From NCBI GenBank assembly GCA_032690845.1, contig CM064433.1, positions 42,778,658 through 42,842,657 of the forward strand: a stretch of 64,000 nt of DNA. The letters run 5' to 3'. Position numbers and translations under genes: made by a program. This DNA is from Eleusine coracana subsp. coracana (taxonomy: Eukaryota > Streptophyta > Magnoliopsida > Poales > Poaceae). Position 1 is the stretch's first letter. Every line of letters starts with the position of its first letter. The notes beneath the pieces are model-generated. The model was not told the origin of the DNA and did no database searches. It was given only the letters and a program-made list of their open reading frames with translations. Below are positions 21,891 through 33,200 of the stretch, one piece after another.

Positions 21891-22427
21891 AACGGATTAT
21901 TTAATTTTATTGGTATGCCGGCATTTATGGTATACGAGTTTTTTAGGAGGTTGATGGTGAGGCATTATGGTATACGGATTGTAAATGAGTGATACCTATA
22001 TTTTTGATGATGTACTCTGTAGACTGAGGAATGATCATCATAATTTTTTGCTGGTTGTTTTCTCAAGGATCATACTACTCGCTAGATTGAGGTATTATAT
22101 GAAGCAAAACATCAGTTTCAGTAAATGTTTATAATTGTGAGATTTTCTAAATGGATCTTGATAATTTCCAAAATGTGTCACATATTTTGGGGTTTTATTT
22201 ATATTATTAAATATTACCGTAGAGTTAGCACGGAGAATCTATCATTCATTCTATCTTACACTATATTTTGATTGTTTAATTTTACATCACTAAGAGTCGT
22301 CGCCGTAGCGATAGCACAAGACATTATACATGTCATATGGAGCACATCAAAATAAACTTTGGCCAAAAACATTTGTCACCTTGTATATGTATACAGCTTT
22401 ATTTATAAGGATGGTGCGCTACTACAA
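21891..22427. other. AT-rich flank downstream of B2
   Basis: No gene or repeat with definable ends was found. Confidence 0.5.
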
Positions 22428-23970
22428 CTACAAGAACACCATGTTGGCCGACGTATTGACGACCCACCCTCTGACCTCTTCCATGAGCTGGGTCTGCATC
22501 GTAAGCGGCCCCTTGGCGAACGCGCAGCACACCTCATTAACACCGGGGGCGTTGCAGAGCAAGAACCTTGCGAGCATCCTCTGCGCGACGAGCCCCTGGT
22601 AATGAACCAAGTTGATCTCCTTGGTTTGCGTCCTCAGACACGGGGGCGGGATCATCTCTGTGCCGTCGCCCGGCACACCAAGCTCCGCGTAGCGGTCGTA
22701 CTTAAGGTGGTGTTCGTTGAGCTTGTCCTCGGTGATGCCATAGCAGGTCTCGTCGCCAGCATTGAGTGAGGGCACCGGCGGCATGAAGAAGAGCGACAGG
22801 ATCTCGAGGTTGGGTGTCCGCTCCAGTACCCGGATCACCTTGGAGACTGCGGCGGTGTCATCGTCGGCGAGGATCCTTGCCAGCTCGAGCTCCCGGAGGT
22901 TTGCGAAGACGGGGAGAGCTGGGGAGGCAGAGAAGATGTTGTGGTCGATGCCGGCGCCGAACCGGGCGGAATTGAGCTGCAACAGGCGCGTGGTGCCAGA
23001 GAAGAGGTGGAAAAAGTCCTGGAGGCTGGCTAGTTTCTCCGGGTCGGAGGCGGGCTCGTCCTTGCCGCCGCCGTAGTAGAAATCAACGTTGCAGGAAGTC
23101 ATGGACGAGGGACAATGCTTGAGCCTTTGGAAGGACGGCGGCGGAACGGCGTCGTGGTACTCGAACACGCGTAGCTCCGACAAGTCGGGGGCGACGATCG
23201 ACGCCATCGCGTGGCAGTTTCGCAGGACCAGCCTACGGAGACGCGTGGTGCCGGGCACGGAGAGTTTGGTGATGTTGGCGCAGGCGTCGAGCTCGAGGTC
23301 GGCAAGGCGCGGGCAGCCAGAGACCAGCCGCTTGGTGGTGGTGGCGTCGTCGGCGACGCCAACGAGAAGCAGCGTGTCGAGCGACGGTAAGGTGATGGCG
23401 GCTCTGGCCGCCGGCGTGTCGAGCCAGCATGGGCCGATGCGGAGCGACCGCAGCGCGGCGCACCGGAAGAGGTAGCTCGGCACTTCATACAACGGCTCGT
23501 CCTCCGCCGTCGCCGGCGGCCAGGTTGTGCTCGGCCCGAACCGCATGTCGACGTGGAGCTCGTCGCCGCATTGACGCACGCCGAGGAGGCCCGGGCGTCG
23601 CTGTCGCTGAACTCGTTCAACGCCACGTGGAGCGCGCGCAGCGGCACGGTGGGCGTGCAGGGCCCACGGTGGCGGCCGTGGAGGGTGGCGCTGACAAGGT
23701 TGACGAAGGGCTGGGAGGGGACGTAGGTGGGGTCCTCCTCGGGCCGGCCGAATGTGCTGATTTCGCTCCAGTCCTCCCACGCCGGGATGGGTCGCGTCAA
23801 CGTCTCTGCAAAGGAGAGGGAGCGCACGGCGGCGAACACGTGGTGCCACCGACGGGAGAGCGTCACTGCACAGGCCAGTGCGGGGGACGGGAGGAAGGAG
23901 AGGATGTGGCCCAGCAGGTCGTCACTGAGCGCACTTAGCCGGTCTCCGCCGGCTTCGACGATGACTGAAC
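22428..23970 (-). pseudogene. Family-B F-box/LRR gene B2, frameshifted and lacking a start
   Basis: The minus strand carries an F-box (GDRLSALSDDLLGHILSFLPS from about 23946, then VTLSRRWHHVFAA) and a variable segment to about 23600. The frame then changes by one base near 23575-23600 to DELHVDMRFG. A long LRR region follows (PSYLFRCAALRSLRIGPCWL, LVSGCPRLADLEL) with the family C-terminus (ARFLLCNAPGVNEVCCAF, ending NTSANMVFL) at stop 22428-22430. Upstream of the F-box the frame meets TAA within ten codons with no ATG, so the start is lost. Family B differs from family A in having no clear KFFAENA block. The role would be an SCF adaptor, but as written it is not translatable in full. Confidence 0.75.
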
Positions 23971-24045
23971 TAGGTTATGGACGGCGGCGGCGACGGCTCC
24001 GATCGACCGAGTCCCCGTTAATATGGGGCAGGATGTAGAGAAGTA

Positions 24046-27000
24046 TTTGACACCCATGGTGTCACCCTAATGACTGAGTTAGTTAAGAAACAAAATCAGA
24101 AACAGAAAGGAAAAAATTTAAAGCTCAAATTTGAATTTAACTGAATTTGACTCAAATAGACTTTGAACTGGAAGTTCACAAATTTCAAAATAAGTGACCC
24201 CATTAAATTTAATAATCTCAATTCTTAGCTCCAAATAGAATTTTAGAGAATTTTTGGTGATTTTACAACTTTTGTAAATAGGTCAAATAATTCAAACAAT
24301 GTCCAGACATAGGGTCACTTTAAAAATTCAAATTTCAAATTTTGAAAAGAAACCATTGAACTAGATCATACCCATAATTACGATATAATCTTTAGGAGAA
24401 GCATATAATTTTGTCTTGATTTAATAAAGTCAAGAACTACCACTTTTGGAATTTTTGCTAAATAACAGTTTTCTGGACAGAATTCAACCTTAGCAAGTAA
24501 GCAACTTTGGAATTAAATAAGTCCTGTAACAATTTATGTCCTAGAATTTTATCATCAACTTTTAGCTACTCCAAGCATTGTTCTTAATGTATTGGCAATC
24601 ATTTTTAAATTTGGAACACTTTGGATGCCCAAATGGATTTCACAAAATGCCTTGGAGTTAAGATTTTCAAGCAGGAAAAAAATTTCCAAGTCTTTGTGGT
24701 CCTGATTGCATTTTTAAAATGCAATATCTTGCAAATAATTTGACCTCTCCTTGTGCATGTCACTAATTTTGGACTTCAAAAATATTTAATTTTCGGACTA
24801 ATTTAATGCTAAAAAATCGTGGTTGCAATCACCTAAACGTCTCTGTTTTTCGGGCAATTCAAATTTAGGTGGGAACCGCCTGTCAGCGGCATAGTGCGCG
24901 CCGGCACTGTGCACTGCCCGACCTGCCGAGACGCCGCGCATCACGTGGGTGCCGTCGAGCGGCCGAAGACCCCTGATTGCCGGGTCTATGTCCGAACGCT
25001 TTTCCCATCCAGACGCCATCCTCCCCATTTCCTCCTTCTCCCACTCTCTCTCTGCTCTCTCACGCCCAAACAGAGCCGCCATTGCCACGCGAGAAGCTCG
25101 CCTCGTTGTCTCGCTGCTCCGCCGCCTCCCGCCGTCAACCGACCGCACCGCAAGCTTCACCTACATCTTCTTCCCCGACCCACGAAACCTCGCCGCCTAC
25201 CTCGCTTCGAGTTCGACGAATCGCAGCCATCCTCCTCAGCGCCGTCCACTGTGGGAACCACCTCGCCTTTGCTCCACGGTGAACCAGAGTTCGATTCTTC
25301 CCTCCTAGGCCTCCCTCCACCCCTTGCGCACCCTCTAATTCTTGGTACATCTCCGCGAACGCCGCCGTCGCCGCCGGAGCACCGCCATCACCTTTCCCCG
25401 CGGTCTGCCTCGTCGCGTCGCCTCTGGGTGAGATCCCTCGCCTCCCTGTGCATGTGGCGCCTCGGCCCCACCCCCTCCGTCCACCGCCGGCTGTCTCAAG
25501 CCCCGGTGAGCCACCGTCGTGCCGCCGCCGCCGCGCCACTACCGCGCGCGAGCGCGCGCGCTTGACTCCGCATTGGCTCTTGCTGGCTAAGCCAGCAGCC
25601 GGCTGGGCCAAAGTGGCCATGGGCCACCACTCCACCTGGGCCAAATCCGGCCCAGGTGATGCTCTGCGCCCCGCTGGGCCTTTCCGGCCAAGCCAGATGC
25701 GGCCCAGATGCCCAGGAAATTTCGTTTTAATTAAATAAATAGCCAAATAGATATTATAGCTTCATAAATCCGCACAAAAATAACCACTGTAAATATAAAT
25801 TGACAAAAATACTTTTCAGACCCTCTGTAATATGTATTATTTTCTAAAAATGCTAAGACACTCTCCAAGTGTCATATTTAAATTCCTAGTTTTTATTCTG
25901 TATTGATTATTTTAGAGTTTGCACCATTGTAATTAAAATAAATTATTGGTGCATTACCTTGCCACCACATGTGGTAAAAAAAATCTTAAATAATGTTCCC
26001 AACCACCTATATTTCTCTCACCGGTAATTATGCTTCAGAACCATGATTTATAATAATAAGCTTTGTTTTATCTCTAGTAATGGCAATTTAGTAGTTAATA
26101 GTAACATGAACACATGTGTTGGCATGCAAACAATTAAATGTTTTACTCTCTACATTTGAAAAATTAATTAGGTTATGTTGCCTCTGATCATGTGATTATG
26201 GTCATCTAGTTAGGTTAAATGTGTTTAGTCTTTGCACCGTCACCACTAGAGAGCTTGCTTGTATTATATAAAATTAAAAGAAAGTCAAAATAAGAAATCA
26301 CTCATTGTCCTTCTCTAATGCACACCTCTGTACTTTATACATGCATCATGTCATTGCATGCATTTGTTGAGGAAGTGCCATTAATTCTCTCTATCCTTAC
26401 TTGCATTGCATTTCATCCAATAGGACTCAACGATAGGAACGTGGAAGTGGAGATAGTTCCGGAGGAGCCCGGAGTTAAGACTAATCCTTCTGAGAGTGCT
26501 AATTCTGATCTGAACCAAGTCAAGCCCTAATGCACACCTATGTTTTTCAAGTTTTTATTTTGTATCACCTGTATGCACGTCATGTATTGTGCATTATGTG
26601 TAGGAATTGATTGAAGCCTAGTTGCATGTAGGCCAAACAAAATCCTATGGGTATGAATTCAGTTTGTACAAGCCTCGTTAGAAATGCTAAGCTTAATTGT
26701 GAGTCTTGATAGCAAACATCGAGTAGTCTGGGAATTACTCGGTATTGGGTAGTCGATCACTATTACCCCTATTGATCTTATAATGAGAAAGAAATTAAAT
26801 TGAGACCGAACGGGGAAGTGCATGTGTAGGTTGAGGTGACAAGGTTGGCCCTTGTTTGCCATAGCCCCCTTTGTGTCGGTTGGGAACTGTTTCGAGTGTG
26901 GCCCTGTTGAGCAAGTTTGAACAGTACCAAATGCATGCTAGTGATATGAGCACTAGTAAACCGACATAGCTTGATTGCCGTAGTGGTTGGACGATACCCT

Positions 27001-27747
27001 ACTCTTCTTCTAGTGATGAAGCGGGTATGGTGGAACGTGGATATGTGTTGGAAGGGAGAGTGCATGGGTTACCCATGGATGGCTTCGACGAAAGCATCGC
27101 ATGGGAAGATGTGTACTCGAAAAAAGTGGGACCCGGACCGATCCTATTGTATCTCATGAAAGGTTGTCGTATGTGACTCCTTGGAGTGTGCGTGCGCCGT
27201 GTATTTGGGTTTCTCCTATAGGATGTAAATCGATTCGAGTCGTCATCCCTCGCGGTTATTGAGTACCACTTGTGATCGTTGTCACATTATAGTCGTTGTC
27301 ACATTATAGTAAGAAAGTGAAATGATGATGATAATTATATTTGCTGTATTTCTATAAATTATATTGCAACCATGTTTGCTCTAGTATAGATGCCTAATAT
27401 TTATTTTTGCAAAAACTCTATTAACTTCGCTAAAATCTGAAAATTAGGATAAATTATTAGTGCTATTTTTTTTAATAATTATTTCCACAACCTTTGGTCA
27501 GCCCGCTGCATGCGAGATATCGGCCTTAGCGTGCCAATTTGACGGGTAAGTCTTGCTGAGTATTAGTTGCTTAGGGTTTGTTGTTTACTTATATATCCTA
27601 AGTTTGAACCTAAATTGTAATAACTTAAATTCGATATTATACTGTATTTTCTTTGTTCATTTGTGTATTGATGGACTCTTGCTTCGTCAAGTGTCACCCG
27701 AGTATCGATTTTTAACTAACCCTTCAATTTGAGGTGGTGATGTCACA
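24046..27747 (+). mobile_element. Solo LTR of a long-LTR gypsy family, TSD AAGTA
   Basis: Perfect 5-bp duplications AAGTA (24041-24045 and 27748-27752) flank a 3702-bp block. It begins TTTGACACCC (a decayed TGTGACAC) and ends GATGTCACA. It aligns in inverted orientation with 30528-34412. Shared landmarks are the GTGGGACCCGCCTGTCAG-like block near 24870, 'tttctcctataggatgtaaat' near 27210, and 'tttgacgggtaagtcttgctgag' near 27538. No internal gag-pol remains, so recombination between LTRs probably removed it. The GC-rich ORFs at 24.9-25.7 kb are non-coding LTR sequence. Confidence 0.85.
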
Positions 27748-27752
27748 AAGTA

Positions 27753-28114
27753 GCTACGTTTCGGAAAGGAAAATACTTGTCTAAGTTTGAATACGTATTA
27801 GACACGGGTACAAATTAATGTGACAAACACCAGGTTATATGGCCGCGCGTTAGCAAAGTCCATCCTTTTGATAAGCAACTGATCCATCATCAAACAACCA
27901 CCTGGAAAACTCAGCAGACCAAATACCCACAAGGCCGCAGGAAGTACTAATCCAACAATTATTAGTCTCATGAACAGTACACAGTTGATTTAACGTGGAG
28001 ATCAAGGACTGCAACCTCCAGTTTTGCACGAAAGAGGAGAGACGCGGTGTCATCGCTCGTGATTGGATGGACAGCTAGTGCTGCGAGCAAAAGCAGATCA
28101 ACGACACCACCTTG
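27753..28114. other. Spacer between solo LTR and Harbinger-like element 4
   Basis: No gene is recognised. Confidence 0.5.
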
Positions 28115-28117
28115 TTA

Positions 28118-28938
28118 GAGCATCTCTAGCATTGGCCTATAAATTAGAGCCCTCAAACTCTATTTGCAAGCCGGCCTGAAAAATACGGGCTCCAAAAAAC
28201 ATTGCTCTCTCCATTGCCAAATAGAGATAAAGCCTCTATTTTTTAACGCGTGGGACCAGTCTGTTATTGACTTGAAATAGTTCTTTGACCTCTGCCGCAG
28301 CTCCCGTCGTCGCTGCACCCAGCCAACGGAGCTCCCGCTCTAGCGCCGCTGTGCCTGCACAGCTCCAGCTCGGAGTCACCTCACTCCGCCCTTCTTTGGC
28401 GGTAGGCGGCGCGGTCGCTGAGTATGAGAGGAGGCGCAATGAGCTCACGATCGGCGAGGCAGAGTGAAGGCGGGATGGGCCTCAGGGCAGCCGAGGCAAA
28501 GAGGAGGCAGGTTGGGCCTTGCCATCGTCGGAGGCCACCATTGTCCGAGGAGAAGGCAAGGACGTCGGTGGCGTCCTCACCGCGGGAGCTGAAGCCGTTG
28601 GCGAACTAGAGGTTGCGGGCGCTGTGGGCGTCACAAACGGGGAATTGGAATTCGGCGCGAGCGAAGAGGCAAAAGGGAAGGCTAGCAGCGGGGGTGCGGG
28701 TGGATCGCCACCGATGGGAGAAATCGAGAAGGGGAAGGTGGGCGGCGGGAATGGGGGAGGGAGAGGGCGGGCGGGCCAACGACAAGGGGTAGTGGCGGTG
28801 CTCCGGCCGGTGGGGGGGGGGAGGGAGGTGGTGCTTCGTTCAGTGGCGGGTGGAGGGTGGCAGGGACGCCATCGGGTGCAAGAGAGGGAGAAGAGAGAAA
28901 GGGAGGAGGAAGGAAAAAGAGATAGAAAATAATATATA

Positions 28939-28973
<35 letters not shown>

Positions 28974-29144
28974 CCCATATTTAGGGTGGGAATAGGAGGC
29001 TCCAAAACTTGGAGCTGGGAGGGAGTAATTTGGGAGCCCATGTATTTTGCATGCTCAAATAGAGGTCCTGCTGGAGGAAGTTTTTTGCTTGGCGTGCAAA
29101 ATTTGCGATGTGAGCCTAAATGCATGCCCCTTTTAGAGATGCTC
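28118..29144. mobile_element. Harbinger-like element 4, TTA target duplication
   Basis: GAGCATCTCTAGCATTGG on the left faces GAGCATCTCTAAAAGG (right end inverted). TTA flanks are at 28115-28117 and 29145-29147. The interior is GC-rich and purine-rich, with a (TA)n tract at about 28930-28971. No transposase was found. Confidence 0.8.
28930..28971. repeat. (TA)n microsatellite
   Basis: An almost perfect run of about 20 TA dinucleotides lies within Harbinger-like element 4. Confidence 0.9.
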
Positions 29145-29248
29145 TTATGACGTTAAGGAATAGTGCATAGCTAATTGCCCCGTTTGCATGGCCAGCTAGC
29201 TTGCACGAATACTGTTGTGCATAATGAACTCCCATGCACCTTGTCTAA

Positions 29249-29363
29249 AATCAGTTTACCCCTTATTTCAGGTGAGCTCAGAGTTCCAAAAGGTTGATTG
29301 TCTAAAATCAAGAATGCACCAATCAGTTTACCCCTTATTTCAGGTGAGCTCAGAGTTCCAAAA
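29249..29363 (+). repeat. 43-bp direct repeat, two copies 72 bp apart
   Basis: A block beginning 'aatcagtttaccccttattt' and ending 'gagttccaaaa' occurs at 29249-29291 and 29321-29363 without visible mismatch. A smaller 'tgtctaaaatca' repeat lies between them. This looks like a recent local tandem duplication. Confidence 0.85.
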
Positions 29364-29681
29364 AGCTAAAAACAATATGTTTGTTTAATCCCTGCCTCTG
29401 TACATATATGGTGCAGTTACTAGGATCAATAATAAATCTGCGTGGTGCAAGATAAGGGGCCCAAGATAAGTTAGCTTGTATTTCGGGACCATAAATTGCC
29501 GACTCACATTTCCCGTGATCATATTGATCTATTGCGGCGTCTGGAATAGTTAGACTGAATGACTGACATATCTTGTTGTTGGGACCTGCTTTTCAATGGA
29601 GAAAAGTTTGCCAGCGTCATCGCAAGGGGTATGCTAAATTTTCTATAAAAAAAAGAGGGGTTTGCTAAATTGTTACTCCAT

Positions 29682-30003
29682 CACGAAATCCAAACCCAAG
29701 GCAGCTAAATGTAAACTGCTTGGACTTCTATTCTACTTCTGGTGGGAAATTTGGAAAGAACGCAATGCTCGAATTTTTGAATATATTGAATCTTCATTCA
29801 ACCAAGTAGCCCAAAAGGTGATTGATGATGTTCAGCTGCTTCAACTCAGCTCTATCAGCGTGGGCAGATGATAATTCTTTGTCCATGCCTGCTCTGTAGT
29901 GTGTATGTTTGTTGTCCACGCTTTGGCTTTGTTACATTGATGTAAATACTAGCTGTAATTGCTTTGCTCCTCTTAGTTCTCCTGCCTTTTTTTCAAATAG
30001 AAA
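29682..30003 (+). mobile_element. 5'-truncated LINE 3' end, 15-bp TSD
   Basis: Perfect 15-bp copies AAATTGTTACTCCAT (29667-29681 and 30004-30018) flank the insert. The plus strand encodes a LINE zf-RVT C-terminus (LLFYFWWEIWKERNARIF, then FNQVAQKVIDDVQLLQLS) with a stop at about 29869-29871. A 3' UTR follows, ending in an A-rich tail. It sits in the family-B 5' flank upstream of B3. Confidence 0.85.
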
Positions 30004-30243
30004 AAATTGTTACTCCATGCTAAACTGGTCTTGGGCTTCAGTGCTTGAATGACGTAGCAGGTGCAGCAGGGGGTTCTCCATGCTAAAATTCATTTTTACA
30101 TTCGGCCCAAGAAAAATGTGTATTAATTTCGGATACATATTTTCGTCGGCCGGCCCGGACTCTGGTTCGATCATACAAAACGACTCCAGGTAGTGCACGT
30201 CTCGATCCGATCGGTCAGGTAAGGCTTCGTGTCGCGTGTGGCC

Positions 30244-33200
30244 ATGGACATCGATGCCCTCGCCGGCGGCGGCGGCGGCGACCGGCTGACCAGGCTGAGC
30301 GACGGCGTGATCGGCCACATCCTCTCCTTCCTCCCGGCACCCGAGGCCACACGCTCCGCAACGCTCTCGCGGCAGTGGCGCCACATCTTCGCCGCCGTGC
30401 ACACCCTCTCCTTCAACGAATCGGACCGCCGCCCCAACCTCCAGGACGACGACGACGTCAAAAGCGTGTGGAGCTTGGACTGCTACGACAACCCCCCCCC
30501 CCCCCCACCCGGCCGCCGTGTTCCATCTGTCACGGACTCGTCTTACCACGGAGACGGCTCCGTTCCAGGATCTCCCTCCGGTAGCGACACGCGCTGTGGC
30601 GCCCCAATAGTACAATACATGACAGAGAAAATAATTGCAACAGAAACATGGGTGGAGAAGCAGAGTTTACATAAATCCAAATTTATATTACAAACCGGAG
30701 TTTTGACAGAAATAAATTACAGAAGCGAAAAGTTTGACACTGGTTCACCAGTTTGACGAAATAGCTAAGATACAAGTCGCCCTCTCACGGCGACACACAG
30801 AGATCATCCGGCCATAATAGGTGCCTTGCCCAAGCACCGTACCGGTAAGCAAAGGTCTAATCCTCATCTTCATTTGTGCACAGCTCTCACTCGATGTTCC
30901 AACAGTCAGGACGCTGGCCCTCCCAATGGAACCTTCCTCCACAGTGGCACTCTCCGACCCGGTCATCTGAAAACCACATAGAGCTACGCCCTGAGTAACT
31001 AATTTACTCAGCAAGACTGACCCGTCAAAATGGCCAACTACAGCCGACACCTAGACATGCAAGGCTAGGGGATAGGGTTTTAAATTGCCAGAAAACCCGC
31101 CTAAGAGTGGATCCCTATTTTTCAAGTTTTAGCATCAAGTTGAGTTGTCATGCAGAGAAATAAATTTAGTTTGCACTAGAGCTATAACAATCATAGTTGC
31201 AATACAATCTTAATAATTTCAAACAGCAGTATTAAACCCACACAGCATCTTAATGGCTTTCGGCACTGTTCCGTAGCAGCGATCAAGTGGTACTCGTTAC
31301 TGTGAGGGGCAGCGACTCGAATTGATTTACATCCTGCAGGAGAAACCTGCTTGCACGACCCATACGCGCTTTCGGGAAGCCGCATGGAGCAACCTTTCGC
31401 TCCCGGTACCGCAGGGTCTTCCGGGTCCATACTCCCCCGAGAAGGGTCCCCCATCGCGATGCGCCCCGTGCCGCCATCCGTGGGTGGATTGCTCTCTCCT
31501 CTCAGCCCCAGTTCCACCAAAGAAGGGAGAAGGCTATCTTTAGACCAAGCGGTAGTAGTAGCTACATCGGTTTACTGGGCCCATATCTCCAGCATGCAAA
31601 TAGTACATTCAAACTTGATCCCATGGGCCGGACACGAGGCGTAGCCTTAGGTGACTCGGACGGGGCTACCTCCTTGAAGACAGACTGTCCTTCCCTTTCC
31701 ACCTAGTTGCCCGTCCGGTCTTCATTGTGATTCCATCCACCCTTACCTTCATCCGGTATCATTCCCCAGTGATAATACTTCCTATCTACGAGTGGTCTCC
31801 ATACCACTCGATAAGTAGTCGTCCTAATTTAAGCAGAGCGACTACCGTCCTGAGGCTAATAATCGGGAAGAGGGACCTACTGCGCGCTAGGGTTTCAATC
31901 AACTCCTATCACTTAATGCACAGACAAGCTTACATCCCTAGCTAGTGATAGAATAAAAATTTAAAACGGGGATGATGCACCGGGGCTTGCCTTAGTTCTG
32001 CTCTTGGTCAGCTACGGCACCTCCGGCTCCTTCTGGATCCTGCTCCGGTCCTGCCTCCACGTGGTTCACGGGGTGATCTATATGATGCAAGAGGGAATGC
32101 TATGAGAGAAGATTCATGGCACTTCGTCAATAAATACGTTAATGCACACTGTTATCGGTGGAAATAAACGGTGTGTGGTGAGATGTTCGAAAGCATCACT
32201 CAATGAGTGGGGCACAGGGTGAGGGTATTTCGTGTATTTCCTTCATGGACTCCAGTACTTGACTGCGACGACGTCGCATCCAAGTACGGTGTGTCGGCAT
32301 GTGCCGGGGCAAAGCTGCGCAAGTGCTGCCCAGGGTTCGCAGGTGCTAACTAATTAGCATCGTTGTGCGAGCAAAACCCTCGCAAGGTACAAATACCCGT
32401 GAACAGCCCTAAAGCGGCTCCATTTATCGACGGTTAAAATGGCACTCGGGGCACAATTTATTAAGTCGACCAGGTTCTGCTTTTCGAAAGGGGCAGGGGT
32501 GAGTACTAAAAATTAGGCTACACCAGGAGTGAATCAATTGTTAAGTTTCACTATCACATACTAAGCCAAAAATTAATTATTAATTATTATAAGGAAAAAT
32601 GTATTTAATTAATTTCAGCTAATTAAACAGAGAATTTCTTTATGAAATTTTTCCAGGAAGACTAAAACTGAAAATCCTATTTGGAGGCCAATTTTTAATA
32701 TTTTATCAGCTCTCTGTAATTAATTAAAATTCTATTAGTGGTTTTCCTATTTATTTTAACCCTCGTATAAAAATTACTAAGCATGCAGCATTAACATTTT
32801 TCTACCACAGTACAAGTTCACACAAGTCTACCAAAATTTATTTTTCCACAGAATTCCTATTAATCAATTTACTATGCAATTTACCAACTTAACCTATTTC
32901 TAGAAATGAATAAATCAAGAAAATCCGATTTTTACTTCGCGGGCCGCAATCAGGCAGCCTACTGGGCTGGGACTCGCGCGCGGCCCAGCGGGCGAGCGCG
33001 AGTGCGGGGGCGCTTCGGCCGAGCGCGGCCCGAGAGCGAGGCCAGGCCCACTGGCCTTCGCGGCCCAGTGGCCAGCGCGCCCGAGTCCGCGCGCGCGCGT
33101 GCTCCCACCGGAGCACGGCGGCGCTGGCAGGGGGGGGGCTCGCCGCAGCTCGCTGTGGCCCCTGGCTCGGGCTGGTCCAGAAAGGAGAAATGACCTACTC

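Noticed and set aside
24894..25746. ORFs of 100-220 codons on both strands
   Set aside because: They lie in the GC-rich part of the solo LTR 24046-27747, which aligns with another LTR rather than with a gene.
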